A program made the translations under genes and the position numbers. This document shows positions 20,642-31,660 of a stretch of 64,000 bases of DNA, in pieces (the stretch's first letter is position 1; each line of letters opens with the position of its first letter). The stretch is taken from NCBI GenBank assembly GCA_022494885.1, contig JAGVSM010001133.1, forward strand, positions 186,001 through 250,000, given 5' to 3'. Source of the stretch: Micrasema longulum. Taxonomy: Eukaryota > Arthropoda > Insecta > Trichoptera > Brachycentridae. The notes below the pieces were generated by a model. That model was not told where the DNA came from. It ran no database searches and saw only the letters and a list, made by a program, of their open reading frames with translations.

Positions 20642-21141
20642 TTTTTTAACCGCCAGCGGGGTTTGGTAGAATTTAATACAATTTCCGTGGATCGATAGTT
20701 CCTCTTGAAAATCGGCCTGTTTGGCAACGCTTATTCCAAGGCAAATATTTTTTCAAAGACAGCTTACACTCTCCATAACTGTTATGACGTATTTAATTTG
20801 GATCGCGTGTTTCCCTATGAATTCCTTCAATGAAATTAAAATATTTGTGCTCGCTCTGATAAATATTATTATGAGATTTCTATAGTAGATTCTGATTTTT
20901 CGCTCAGGTGAATCCGAAATCACAATTTTCAGTCAAAAGAGTGAAACCACTACACTATGTAGATTCAAATCTGTACATTGGAGGATAGTTATGAACACGG
21001 GAGGCCTCTCTCTGCCGTTTTGAAGTTAAAAATGCAGAAATTATCGCAATAAGTTATTTTATACGTAAATAAAACACCGAAGTCTACTTTCGGCACATAT
21101 ATGCTTTTTTAAATAATAAAATAAAAATCCACATTGTTTTA
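20642..21141. other. No gene seen
   Basis: A short stretch TTTTTTAACCGCCAGCGGGG at about 20645 resembles 19772-19795, suggesting another dispersed repeat. Nothing else stands out. Confidence 0.4.
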
Positions 21142-21745
21142 ATGCAAAAAACATCAGTATGCTATTTAATTATGTATGCACTTTTTATGTTCCCAACCAT
21201 GTCACCAGAAGTCAAAACCTTTAGGTACCCCAGCGTCAAGTTATTTGAGATCTTAGATATAAGGCAATTATATATTTTTAGAATAATAATGTTTGTGAAA
21301 GTAAATTATTCTTTCAAATCCCAAAACGAACACTCCCACACTACCAGAAGTCAAACTAGAGGATGGGTCATGAGGTCTGTCACAAACTCTGAATTCGGAC
21401 AAAGAAATTTCAGGTTTCTGAGCCCCAAAATATTCAATATGTTACCCAAAGATAGCAAAATTATGACCCGGATTCAATTTAATAAATTTGTTAAAAACTG
21501 GTTTCTGGGTTTAGGTCGAGAAAATCGGAAAATTTACTCGAAATACATTCCTAATAAATTAATATTGTATAACTGTATAGTAAATAAACTAGTAGGTAAT
21601 ATTATTGTTTATTTTTGCATAAAAATGTCTGCCTTAAAACAGGTTGTACCTAGTTAGGCAGACTAGACATGATCCGGAGAAATCTATTACCTAAGTGTGT
21701 ATGTAGTAGATAAAGTAATTGTTATTTTTGTTAATAAACTATGAT
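21142..21745 (+). mobile_element. LINE reverse transcriptase C-terminus with a long open frame
   Basis: A 171-residue frame (21142-21657) reads HTTRSQTRGWVMRSVTN, FGQRNFRFLSPKIFNMLP, and FNKFVKNWFLG. The order HxTR, then the GxxxFRFxxPxIFNxLP block, then FKxxVKxWLL is the C-terminal tail of CR1/jockey-type reverse transcriptases. The frame is open for its whole length, so the copy is among the less decayed in the window. The N-terminal third of the frame does not match anything I recognise. The 3' UTR ends near 21740 with TTAATAAACTATGATTATTA. Confidence 0.68.
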
Positions 21746-21747
21746 TA

Positions 21748-21962
21748 TTATTAAATCTTCCAAGAGCAAGAAAGACATGGCACGATCAAGTCCGTCAAAT
21801 ACTTGAAGATGGACATGTCAATAGTAGGAATAATCGGCGTGCGTGCATGAGAAGATGTATGAATGTAGAGGAAGTGAGGTCTGTATACAAAGATATAGTG
21901 ATATGGCGTTCTATCCTCTCTACCTACCCCTAAGGGGAAACGGCGTGATGGTTTGTTTTCTA
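21748..21962 (+). mobile_element. RTE-like LINE extreme 3' end
   Basis: In-frame blocks RKTWHDQVRQILEDGHV, NNRRACMRRCMNVEEVR and LWRS-like residues match the end of the better copy at 34600-35578. GGGGAAACGGCGTGATGGTT closes the element, with almost no microsatellite tail left. About 215 bp remain. Confidence 0.75.
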
Positions 21963-22337
21963 AGAGCAACTTTTGTTTTTATGCCCCAATATCCAGAATG
22001 TGTAGATTAGTCAATTCGTCACACGACTTGGAATTCTTTGGGATAGATCTTCCGGCTTTTCGTAGATCTCTTCGCGACTAAAACAGTGTGGGATGGACAT
22101 GGTTTGGCTCGAAGTCTTATGTCTTTCGTTTTTATGAATGTTTTCCATACCATTATTGTATTGCCCTTGTTTGTCTTAGCTACATAGTTTTATGTTCTTT
22201 TTGTTCAGTTTCTTGTATTTATGTTTCTTCATATAAGTGTTTAGTAACGGCTTAGGCCGTATATATAATAAATAAATATTTTTTATCAAAATAATTATTA
22301 TTTTACATTGAATGATTTTTAAAGATTGAAATTATCT

Positions 22338-22400
22338 AACAATGTTTGAGTATCTTCAAATGCTTGCAAACTGGCTGGATTTCCTCCTTAAGGAGTTATT
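22338..22400 (-). repeat. Family A module X fragment
   Basis: ACAATGTTTGAGTATCTTCA, then AATGCTTGCAAACTGGCTGG and ATTTCCTCCTTAAGGAG. Matches X in reverse, diverged. Confidence 0.45.
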
Positions 22401-23421
22401 CATATTTAAATTTATAGGAATAGGTTTTTTATGAAATTCGGCTCTATTTTAATTAATTGCTGTATGTATGTTAAAAAGTAAGAAAAAACTATTTTTGACG
22501 AAAAAGAGCTTTTAATAATTAAAATGAAAAGGCAACACTTTTACATGTTAAGCGTAGTTACAAGTGCTTTACATTAGTACAGTATCTGTAAATGATAGTC
22601 ATTGCTTGCTGAACATCTCGGTCAAAATAATCAGTTTGATTGTCATCATCCGTTTTCGGGCAGCTAAGTCGTTATTTTGCAAATCGCAGTACGTTTACGT
22701 CTTTTTTCTTTTTCTGAAATTCTTAAAACTATTCGGATAGTCGGAGTTCGGATAGTTGGAGTTTATAAGTACCCTAATGTATTCATAATATTTACATTGG
22801 GTACCTATAATTTAAATAAATTAATATTTGCGGTACGCTCATCTCACTTTCTTTTCTCGTACCTTTTCACTATATTAATGAGTACCATCTCTTTTTAATG
22901 TGTCAATGACTTGCTCAAATCTCATATCATATGCAAATGTCTTATAGTTAATTAGTTATCATTAACACACCCTTATCCGCACCTGGGCCGCGATTATAAA
23001 GGCCGTCTTCATCGGTACGTACCGAGACTGTATACTTAACTTCTGTACTATCTCTATCTACCCCGGTATGTTCTACCGACTTGTCATCTCAACGCCATAT
23101 GATCGAATCCAACCAATGAATGACGCTGAAAATTTAGTCCGCGTTCCTTACTTAATTAAATTTTTAAATCGTTCTCATTTGTATTTTAACCCTTCCTCCC
23201 CGGTGATGTGTAGCTAGCAGGCGCGTGCGGTGACTTTTATCAGTAAGGGTGCTGACAAAAAATAATCATGTTCTTAATTTTAGTAGGTTTATTCAGAAAT
23301 ATTTAATACGCTATATAAGTTGTTCATTATAATAATAATAAATAATAGTTGCCAATCAATAAATTGACGGAGCACTGGCGCGTCTAGAGGTGAAGCTGTA
23401 ATTTTTCTTCTTTTTCCACTC

Positions 23422-23661
23422 CTAAGTGGAGCATGTGGACATCACCAGACGCCTCCGGAAGACCTTATCGTTAGCCAGCACTCTCGCCTCCCCCAACGTC
23501 AATTCCGCGTCCCTTAATTCCGCCGAATAAAGCTGAAAGATCGCCATCGATGGTCTTCCAAGACGGTCCCCGTAGGTGTGAAAAGGAGATAACAATATAA
23601 ACATCAAAACACCTAAAACAAGACCCGAGACAATCGTTCTTAAATTTGGGCCAAGTGTCAA
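23422..23661 (-). pseudogene. Possible retroelement C-terminal remnant
   Basis: The 79-residue frame contains GRPSMAIFQLYSAELRDAE, LTLGEARVLANDKVFRRRLV and MSTCST before the stop. GRPxxxW-like starts followed by AxxxAxDRxxWRxxV are common at the ends of non-LTR reverse transcriptases. Here the W residues are replaced (I and F). The first 30 residues are hydrophobic and may lie outside the original frame. It could instead be a chance frame. Confidence 0.3.
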
Positions 23662-23682
23662 TAATGTGCTACTTCAAACATT

Positions 23683-23895
23683 ATGATAAACGTTATTAGA
23701 GTCGTTTTTTCTTTGAACTATACAAGTAGGATGCTTCTTATCTCCGAGATTCGAAAGAAAAATCTAAATACTTATGAACCTAAAGCGCGTGCGCGAAAAT
23801 TTGGACAATTGCTATGGGAACTAGACGCAACTCGACAAGCAGCATCCCGCGTATACAACAAATATTATCAAGAACTTGTTCTAAATATTTCCTAG
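23683..23895 (+). CDS. Unrecognised 70-residue open frame inside the TTAA insertion
   Basis: I do not recognise this protein. After a hydrophobic start it becomes charged and protein-like: EIRKKNLNTYEPKARARKFG, then QLLWELDATRQAASRVYN and KYYQELVLNIS. The balanced composition and the lack of low-complexity residues set it apart from most open frames nearby. It may be a fragment of a transposase or of a captured exon. There is no splice site at its end that I would trust. Confidence 0.25.
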   Translation: MINVIRVVFSLNYTSRMLLISEIRKKNLNTYEPKARARKFGQLLWELDATRQAASRVYNKYYQELVLNIS

Positions 23896-25382
23896 ATATT
23901 CAGTACGGACGTTGATATAAGAAATACGCATAATATGTAGCTGGGTACTTATACTGAAGATATTGTTTAAATCGCGTGCACCCGAACGTTCTCAGTGAAA
24001 ATTTTAGGAATACATATTTGAAGGTTTTATTTTGTATTTATAATACATTTTTTGTAAAATTCATGTTATTTTTTAATTTTCAAGGGATGCGCCGCATCCA
24101 CAGTATCTATGGACGGAACGCGCCTGGTACCTAGTACATATTGCGTCTAATAACCATAATATCTGTATAAATATAATAAATATTGGGTTTAGATTTGCAG
24201 TATTCCTCCATTACACATTTACGTATCGACTGAAATATTTTGTTATTAAATAATAAGTACTTATTAGGCACAAAAAAAGGATTTTATCGGAAATCGGAGA
24301 TAAATTACAAATATCATCAATAGTATACTCACAGTATACCAATAACACCTGGCGTTACACGTTCACTACATGTCCAGTCACGTAGTCCAGTACTAGCTAC
24401 GAGTACTTAGTAGATCTCGGAAGTTGGCGCGGGCGCACGTTTCGCCCGAGTCGTTAGCGATACCTAATTGTTTTTTCACGTTTTCAGCAGTAAGATTTAA
24501 AATATTATCATCATTGAATGAAATGAATTTAATTAAAGCCATTCCCTATTCATATTCCATTTTTCCCTTTTTAAATCTCTTATTTTTTTAATGCGTAGTG
24601 ACTATACAGCACCGTAACGCGTCGGTGTTTTTAGGACAGTAAGGGAAAGGTTAAATAGGCTTCTTGATAAAAAGTGCCAACTTCAAAGCGATTTAAAACT
24701 CCAATAAATCCCAATTCAAGGAAAAAATGCTCACTTGAAAATACTTTTTATAAAACTTTTGAAAAGACGGTATACTTAACGATCGTCTGTATTTATCTAC
24801 AGAGCGATTACAAGGCCGCTCTAGATAGTACGCTCAGAAAGATAGTAAAACAGATGGAAAAAAATAATAACATTTTTTTTTTTTTACAGTGGTAACATTT
24901 TACAGCTAGATGCTCTTGTATCTTAATAAGGCAGCATATAGCCAGTGCATCTAGCCGCTCGTTTTCAAAACTGACAGTCATGTCGGAATTTCATCCCACT
25001 TCAAAATTTACTTATTTCTCTCATATTTTTAATAGGCTTTTAAAAAAAAAGTAGCAACCTCAAAACGATTAAAAATTTGAATAAATCGTAATTCATAAAC
25101 TGATGTACTTACATCAAAACTTAATGGTGGGGGTATCGATAGTATATCTTTGTAGTCGGTCGGGAGAATTTTATCTTCAACTATGACGTAATATTAAAGC
25201 TACGTCATTTAAGAGCGTAGATATGTGTACCGTGACGTACGCTTCGCCTTATTTCATATCGATGTACCTACCCAAAACTTGAAGGTGGGGGGCCGGTAGT
25301 ATATCTTTGGAATTTATCTTCAACTATACCGCCAAGGTGAAGGTATGACGTCTTTATCTTCCCGTCATAATCGAGGCCCAGA

Positions 25383-25861
25383 TATATGAAAATGTATCTG
25401 AAAGAAAATGTTGTCATAAAATTTATAAAAAAGGCATCTATAAATTTGATGTACATAAAACTTCCAAACATTCCAACTGCAATTTTGAAAAATTGTGTTT
25501 TTTGGGTTAGTGACCAACTTAATGTTTTTTAACCTACAATCTTATCACTTTTTCACTCGTATCTACAAAGTGATCGATTAATTTCGATAAAATCATTTCG
25601 ATATCACTAAATTGATTACGTCAATCGATTTGTATGCCTAGAACCCTGTCGTTTCTCAGATGGTTAGTGACGCGACGTAGATATAACGCTAAATAATATA
25701 GACAGTCGACACTTCATAAATTAATTTTATCGGCATGTCGATTACTATCCCCATACAATCTGTGTTATTTTGTTTTTCATTTATTTTATTTATTCGTTTA
25801 CAAAATCAGTTTAAAAAAATTAAAACAGACAAACGTACTTGACACAAATTTATTAGTGACA
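25383..25861. other. No gene seen
   Basis: AT-rich DNA. No supported feature. Confidence 0.4.
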
Positions 25862-26090
25862 ATATTTTGAGTTTTCCCAAATTTTTGTTGACTGGATTCA
25901 ACCCACCCCAGGGAGTTAAAGATTAATATATTACAACAGAGACGAAGAACTTTTTTTTTTTAAATCTTGAAGTAGGGCACACAGAAACATTCTTATGCGT
26001 GCTTTAATCATTTTAGAGAAGGAAAATTGAGATCTGAGCGTTTATAGGCTTATGACCTGTCATTAGCTGGTTTAAGTGGCCGCTTAGCCG
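25862..26090 (-). repeat. Family A module X plus body fragment
   Basis: X-like TATTTTGAGTTTTCCCAAAT, TTTGTTGACTGGATTCAACC and CAGGGAGTTAAAG, then TTACAACAGAGACGAAGAAC. After a diverged stretch comes GGCTTATGACCTGTCATTAG at about 26048. Confidence 0.65.
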
Positions 26091-26555
26091 TCAACGGATC
26101 CACACGGAATGTGTTTCTTTAAAACAAGATAAAATAAATATAATTTTTTATTTTGTTTATATCAACAGTAATACAAACAAAAAAATATAAAAAATAAAAC
26201 AAATGATAGATATCCACAGAAATACATGACATACTCGTACAATACATGTTAGTGTTTTTGTGTGAGTGTAAGTGTGTGAGAGGGTGGGTGAGTGGGTGTT
26301 TTAATGGAATGAGCGTGGACATGTATGTAATATTATTGCACAAGTGTCAAAAATATATAAAATATTAAGAATTAGAGATAAAATAAGATTTTATTATATT
26401 ATTATAGAAACTAAGTATAAGACAAAAAAGTGTGTTTTGAAACGCGCATTTTAAATGTTAATTTGTTACAATCAAACGGATCAATTAGAGGAAAGTTCAA
26501 ATAATATTCACGAGCTAGACGTATAAGTGGAGAGTTCTGGGTATGAAAGTACTCT
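26091..26555. repeat. Simple-sequence stretch, no gene seen
   Basis: A GT/GAG-rich microsatellite-like run lies at about 26250-26300 (GTGTGTGAGAGGGTGGGTGA). The rest is AT-rich without supported features. Confidence 0.5.
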
Positions 26556-26559
26556 CAAG

Positions 26560-26998
26560 TTCTCTAAAATGTTCTTCATCTCTGTTGTAATATGTTAATA
26601 TTAACAGCTCCCCCAGGGAGTTAAATCCAGTCCTTGTCTACAAAAATTTGGACAAACTCGAAATATTGTTGATAAATCCACATGGTCATGAAGAAGTATA
26701 GAAATTGAAAAAACAAAGTTTACAGGCGTTGCCTAGTGTGTAGGTGAAATAGTTCAATTAGATGAATCTTACCCGCATAAATAAAGGTTTCAGCTCTTTA
26801 ACTTCACAAACATCAACAGATGAAAGAATTAAAGGAATATAGATGTTCAAATATGGGCAGAATGGTGAATGTTACACAGTGTGTTAAGTGGCTACTTAAA
26901 CCAGCCGATGACAGGTCACAAGCCCCGTAGATGCCTAGACTTTTGTATTACCTTCTCTTAAATGTTCTTCATCTCTGTTGTAATATTTTAATCATAAT
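26560..26998 (+). repeat. Family A, body end followed by X and a complete body (direct arrangement)
   Basis: The order is body 3' end (GTTCTTCATCTCTGTTGTAA), X (CAGGGAGTTAAATCCAGTCC, TTTGGACAAACTCGAAATAT), a linker (ATGGTCATGAAGAAG), then the full body from GGCGTTGCCTAGTGTG to TCATCTCTGTTGTAATATTT. This is a head-to-tail junction between two units. Confidence 0.8.
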
Positions 26999-27117
26999 AT
27001 GAAACCTTTTTTTGCGTCCTTAGATACTTAATTCTTATCATTTTCCCCTTAGATTATTCGGTGCCCTGTACATTTTGGGTCCTCTAAGATATTTTTAAAA
27101 TAATTTTTCACGTTTTT

Positions 27118-27226
27118 TTGACAAACTATAGTCCTTTAAATATAGCTTGATTAAAAAAAAACAGCTGTCAAACTAATGTCATCAGTGACAGGAAATTACT
27201 GATTTAGAAAAACGCAAAAACAAGCC
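27118..27226 (+). repeat. Element E end fragment fused to family A
   Basis: ACTATAGTCCTTTAAATATA, GACAGGAAATTACTGAT and AACGCAAAAACAAGCC are the reverse complement of the right part of element E (6830-6990), internally shortened. It changes directly into a family A body at about 27227. Confidence 0.6.
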
Positions 27227-27475
27227 CAGTAGGTGAAATAATTCAATTACACGAATCTCACCCGCATAAATAAAGGTTTCAGCTCTTTAACTTCACAAAC
27301 ATCAACAGGTGAAAGAATTGAAGGAATATAGATGTTCAAATATTGGAAGAATGGTGAATGTTACTCAGTGTGTAAACCCACTCAAACCAGCCAATGACAG
27401 GTCATAAGCCCTGTAGACGCCTAGACTTCTATATTACCTTCTTTAAAATCTTCATCTCTGTTGTAATATGTTAAT
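27227..27475 (+). repeat. Family A body
   Basis: From TAGGTGAAATAATTCAATTA through CACCCGCATAAATAAAGG and GATGAAAG-like sequence to GCCTAGACTTCTATATTACC and CTCTGTTGTAATATGTTA. The segment AAGTGGCC is reduced to CCCACTC. Confidence 0.8.
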
Positions 27476-27607
27476 ATGAAAGTACAAAAAAAGAATGTTA
27501 AGTTTGTTAAATACAGTTAGAATAAATTATCATTTACAAGTTGATTAAAAAAATATTTATTTGTTTATTTTTGAGCTTTCTTTTTTAGGTCTATCAAGTT
27601 CTTTTTT

Positions 27608-27770
27608 TTTAACAACAGGCATAATGGTGAATTTTACACAGTGTTTAAAATGATCATCCAAACCAGCCGGTGACAGGTCATGTTAAGACAGCTCTGTAAA
27701 ATGCGTAGATTTTCTTTCATATTTCCTTTTTTTTAAAAATATTTTTCGTCTCCGTTGTAATACGATACAT
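27608..27770 (+). repeat. Family A, diverged 3' half
   Basis: CAGGCATAATGGTGAATTTT, ACACAGTGTTTAAAATG and AACCAGCCGGTGACAGGTCA. It has a small insertion and more substitutions than its neighbours. Confidence 0.6.
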
Positions 27771-28103
27771 CAAGTTTTATAAAAAATTAGTTCATTGTAG
27801 TTCATACCCGTGAGAAAATGTGGCTGTCGTGTGAACATTATTATTTATTGCACTTAATTATGGAAAATTACAAAAGATGGCACCTGGTTCGCTCTTGCAT
27901 CCATTATTTTTAAATTTAGAACACTTGTGAACTGGCATCCGCCTCATAACACTTATCTTGAAATTAGGAACTGGTCAAAATATTTTATTTTTCTTTAATT
28001 CTTGTGTGGCTGTGATGTCACACTAGTCTACATACGATTCAAGACTTGATATATCTCTCTTATTTTTTAAAATAATGAAGTTGTATTTTTTTTAAATTTT
28101 CAA

Positions 28104-28660
28104 ATGGACATTTTCACACCTGATTCGGCAAGTAAAATTGGTATAAATTTGCAGGATTTTAATACAGGAAATATTTCAATATCATTGATGTATAAATCTG
28201 TAAATGAATTATCTGTTTGGGCTCAACTTTGGTACAAATTAATTTGTCAGCATGCGTCGCACTCCGAGTATAAACACAAATTGGTACATGATTACAACAC
28301 CAGGTTTACTAGTATGGAAGGGCATGCTGTTTCTAGATATTGCAATAAATATGGCAAAAAGACACTGCAATACAGTATACATAAAATATTTAACATGTTA
28401 CCAAACAATATTTAAAATACTGAGTTAAATACAGGAGTGAGACGTTTGCTCAAATTATGGTTAATAGAAAAAAGTTTTTTGTAATAGTGATAGTTTTTAA
28501 TTTTTGATAGTGTAATATGTAATGTTTTTCAAGTAAAATTATTATTAATGTAGGTTAAGTGTGAATAATCGATGCAATTTATTAGAACCTGCTGACGAGC
28601 TGTATGTATGCAACTCAGTAGGACTTTAAGACTATTTTGTAAATATTAAAAAAAAAAAAC
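28104..28660 (+). mobile_element. LINE reverse transcriptase C-terminus with 3' UTR and A-rich tail
   Basis: The frame 28104-28415 encodes 103 residues. Its second half reads HDYNTRFTSMEGHAVSRYC, NKYGKKTLQYS and IHKIFNMLPNNI, then a stop. NTRxxxxxGxxVPRYxNKYGxxTLxYxxxxIFNxLP is the C-terminal block of CR1/jockey-type LINEs also seen at 9360 and 5869. The 3' UTR runs to TTTGTAAATATT followed by an A-rich run at about 28650. Confidence 0.7.
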
Positions 28661-28875
28661 ATCTTTGCTAAGCGAAGAATGTTGGCGTCTAAAAATACGC
28701 GAGAACGGCCGCGAGAGCGTTTGGAAGATCACCTCTGGAGAAGTTCCTTAAGAAGACCACAGCCGACTATCCCACCAGGTCCTAAAACAATAATAAGAGC
28801 AGTCAAAAGGAACATAACTTTTGCAGTAAATGTAAGCCTTGTACATAATAAGCAAGGCAAAAAATAAGCAATTTG

Positions 28876-28925
28876 TCCCTGTCTACAAACATTTGGAAAA
28901 CTCAAAATATTGTTGAAGTTAAATT
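28876..28925 (+). repeat. Family A module X fragment
   Basis: TCCCTGTCTACAAACATTTG, then GAAAACTCAAAATATTGTTG. Confidence 0.6.
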
Positions 28926-29287
28926 TTCTTTTTAACCCTTCTCTTACTTTGCCATAAACATCCACGCGTTATGGTGTTGCCTAGTCATTACACGTGCAAA
29001 AAATAAGAGATTAAATCGAAAAAATGGAATATCCTTAGTGAAGTAAAAAGTAATAATATTTGAAATATAATTGATAAAAACATGAAAAAACCATCAGCTC
29101 ATGCTCGCGACGCGAACGAAAGAACTACCCCTGACGAAATTCGTAAACTTGACCCAGAAATTATTATATTTATAGAGATATTTAAGTTATTAGATGTAAT
29201 GTGTACTAGACACTAGAGATGGGCATTTTTTTTAATTTTTATAAGATTAGCAGAAACAGTTACCGTTTCACAGATTAAGCTGTTTCG

Positions 29288-30020
29288 TAAAGACTACTAC
29301 TACCACTACTACTACTACTACCACCATCAGTAGGTAGGCAGAGAGAATGGACCGCCACACACGTCTATCCTGGCATACATTCCTAGCTTCCACATTCATA
29401 CATCTTGTCATACATGCCCTTCGGTTTTGTCTGCTTTTGACATGACCAGACTTAAGACTTTGGTTTATCTGATCATGCCACGTCTTCCTTGGTCGTCTTC
29501 GTCTCACGCTACCGTTCATTTTCGCCATATAAACTTGTTTTACCATTTTTTCGTCGTCTATTCTTTCTACGTGACCAAATCATCTCAGAGACCCTTTCTT
29601 AATCTTATCAATTATACTTGACTCAGATTTACACTCTGGCCTGATTTCATCATTCGTAACCCTGTCATACATTTATTTCCCACACATTCGTCTAAGAGAT
29701 CGCATTTCAACCGCGTTCACTCGGCTTTTATCCTTCCTCTGCCAGTTCCATGTTTCACTTCCATACATAAGTGTTGGGACTAAAACTCCGTTGTGCACTG
29801 CCAGTTTAGCTTTGATTGACATATTTTTATTAACAATTACTGTGCTTATTGCTCCGTCCATTTTGTTGCCCGCATTTACTTTCCTTTCAACATCTTTTTC
29901 TACATTTCCATCTCTTTAAAACATGCTTCCCAGATACACAAATTCTTCTACTTGTTCGAGGCATTCGTTGTTTACATTTATTATGCAGTCAGTTACCTCA
30001 CTATCCCTTTCAGAAGACGT
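29288..30020 (-). mobile_element. RTE-like LINE 3' end, (TAG)n-tail subfamily
   Basis: The (CTA)n run at 29290-29328 is the (TAG)n tail read in reverse. Moving up the minus strand, in several frames, come RRRPRKTWHDQINQSLKSGH, RRACMTRCMNVEARNVC, then LMYGSETWNWQRKDKSRVN, AVEMRSLRRMCGK, and at about 29960-30000 the VNNECLEQVEEF block. The catalytic YADD block is not in this copy. Frameshifts are numerous. Ends match 38293-39245 closely. Confidence 0.8.
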
Positions 30021-30485
30021 TTAAAAAAATAACAGTTTAGTGCAGTGTAGGTGTCGAGAGAGGCCCGAAAGGCTGATTAAGTGACACTCGGAGTGCACTT
30101 CTGGCATGTAACAGTCGGCTATCGCCGTCTATATCTATTCCAGCTTCTAGCACGCTGCAGTCAGATCTTCGCGTTGGTCGACTTATTTAATGGAATAATA
30201 ATTAATGTACATCTGGGACCTCGCGTGGCAATAGAATGATGTGATACAATGAATGATGATGCAAGATGAACTGATTTCAAACATCGCATGACCTTTCTCA
30301 TATTATAATTATTGTACTCACTCCTACGTCACGCTTAGAGGTCTATTTTAAATGCTTACGATAATTCGTAGCAAACAACTTTTCTTTTAACCGCTTCAGT
30401 AATCATTAAAAAAACCTTTTTTTTAATTAATGAATTTGTTTTTTTTTTTTATTAAAAAAATTAATATTTGCGTTTTTATGATTTA
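30021..30485. other. No gene seen
   Basis: A moderately GC stretch at 30040-30200 (GTCGAGAGAGGCCCGAAAGG) looks single-copy. No exon signals I would support. Confidence 0.4.
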
Positions 30486-30489
30486 CCTA

Positions 30490-30615
30490 TTTATTTTTAG
30501 GGCCATTTTTAACGAGTTGTAAATAACTCACTATTAGAAAATGGAAATAAAGTTGGAGTAGAGTGGGATTCGAACCAAGATTCGAAAAAAGACTTTTCGA
30601 TAATAAGTAGGTACC
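30490..30615 (-). repeat. SINE-2 copy (tRNA-derived)
   Basis: The + strand shows TTAACGAGTTGTAAATAACT, TTAGAAAATGGAAATAAAG, then GTGGGATTCGAACCAAG. In reverse this is a tRNA B-box (GGTTCGAATCC) followed by the SINE-2 body found at 40073 and 53964. The A-box side has decayed. Confidence 0.6.
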
Positions 30616-31044
30616 TAGGTACTTGTTTATGGTTGAATTCCAAAACATAAAACAATTAATTTTCAAATATAGAATTCTTTTTGAAATCGTCAAACTCTGC
30701 TCTTCTCAGCAATAGGGGAGCACTTTATTCAAGAAAGCGATTTTCAAAAATCTTTTTTTATTTTTTTTTATTCATTCGTAAATTTCATAAAAAGTACAAG
30801 TGTTTGTATAATTCTAAACATAACTACTTTTACACATCTAGTAAATTTTATCACTGTAACTCTCCAAAAAAAGAGACTAACCCTTGTGCTTGGAGAGTGA
30901 CTTACACTGTTTTAGTTGTTTATTTATAAGAGTTTATATAATTTTAATACAAGTACACGAAAAGAAAAATAAAAATATAGGATTTATAAAGAATAAACAT
31001 TAAACAATATTACATTCATACTTATTAAAATTTAATGTTGTTTT

Positions 31045-31180
31045 TACACGAGTTCAAAAAATGTCTTAAGATTAACTTTAAATTTATTTATTGATATATT
31101 ACTTTTTATAGTTTTTAGTTCATTAGGAAGATTATTATAATTTTTTACACCTTTGAAGACAAAGTTATTTAATTTAAGTA
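31045..31180 (-). mobile_element. LINE C-terminal tail
   Basis: The minus strand reads NFVFKGVKNYNNLPNELK, then TIKSNISINKFKVN and LKTFFELV before a stop at about 31052. FKGxKxYNxLPxELKxxxxxxxFKxxLKxFF is a recognised C-terminal ending of non-LTR reverse transcriptases in insects. Sequence further upstream to about 31420 may belong to it but is not readable in one frame. Confidence 0.6.
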
Positions 31181-31424
31181 AATATTATTTAATCATTACT
31201 GAAAATCTACCTAAAGAAATAAATGGGTAGAAGTTATAAGGAGTGTAAAGAAACAATCTGATTGGGATCCATAAAAAGCTAATGTTATTGGTAAACATTC
31301 AAAAATAAACTTTTTTTTATACACAGAAAAACAACATCCTTCCATTTTTTTGTATATGCATTCTAATCGAATGCAATTATAGGTCAATGAAAAAAATATT
31401 AATTCTTCTACCCTTTTTCTCACA

Positions 31425-31660
31425 GAATCGATTAAAAATTCTAATATCTACGAACACGCACAGCGCAAAGATCTACATTTCGCTGAAAACCGCACGTAAA
31501 TCGGTTAAGCCGTTTAGGAGAAGATCTGTGACATCACACGTACAGAAGAATTATATATATATAAAGATATACAAAACGAAATGTTCGTATGTGTGTCCTC
31601 GATAGACTAAATAACTACCGGACCGATTTACGTGTTGACTTTAAAAAAAAAAATGTGCTT
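31425..31660. repeat. Insect dispersed-repeat ends around a (TA)n run
   Basis: The segment ACCGCACGTAAATCGGTTAA, GCCGTTTAGGAGAAG and ACATCACACGTACAGA, followed by ATATATATATA at about 31550, is the type of end common to insect dispersed repeats. It is followed by ATGTGTGTCCTCGATAGACT and AACTACCGGACCGATTTACG, a typical beginning. Two elements or one tandem pair may meet at 31565. The class is not certain; Helitron-like is possible. Confidence 0.35.

Larger units (their letters stand above)
23186..24654. mobile_element. TTAA-flanked insertion, piggyBac-like
   Basis: The inserted segment 23190-24650 (1461 bp) is bordered by TTAA on both sides. The interrupted element D is continuous across it. 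Its tips, CCCTTCCTCC at the left and the complement CCTTTCCCTT at the right, are weak inverted repeats starting with CC. TTAA duplication with CC-starting ends is the piggyBac pattern. No DDD transposase is recognisable. Inside lie a LINE-like coding remnant (23422-23661) and an open frame of unknown type (23683-23895). It may therefore be a non-autonomous element that took further insertions. Confidence 0.6.
22982..25382 (+). mobile_element. GGGCC-ended TIR element D, copy 2, split by an insertion
   Basis: The left end CCTGGGCCGCGATTATAAAG and the right end CATAATCGAGGCCCAG are inverted. The left part (22982-23189) and the right part (24651-25382) match consecutive pieces of the copy at 10047: GTTCTCATTTGTATTTTAA is followed in that copy directly by TTAGGCTTCT. 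About 940 bp of D sequence are present in total once the insertion is ignored. No coding sequence is evident. Confidence 0.7.

Noticed and set aside
26555..27770. CRISPR-like or satellite array made by the closely spaced family A copies
   Set aside because: Unit lengths and junctions differ, spacers are not uniform, and the same units are dispersed through the window.
29290..29328. Free-standing (CTA)n microsatellite
   Set aside because: It is the tail of the adjacent minus-strand LINE, as at 38293 and 62637.
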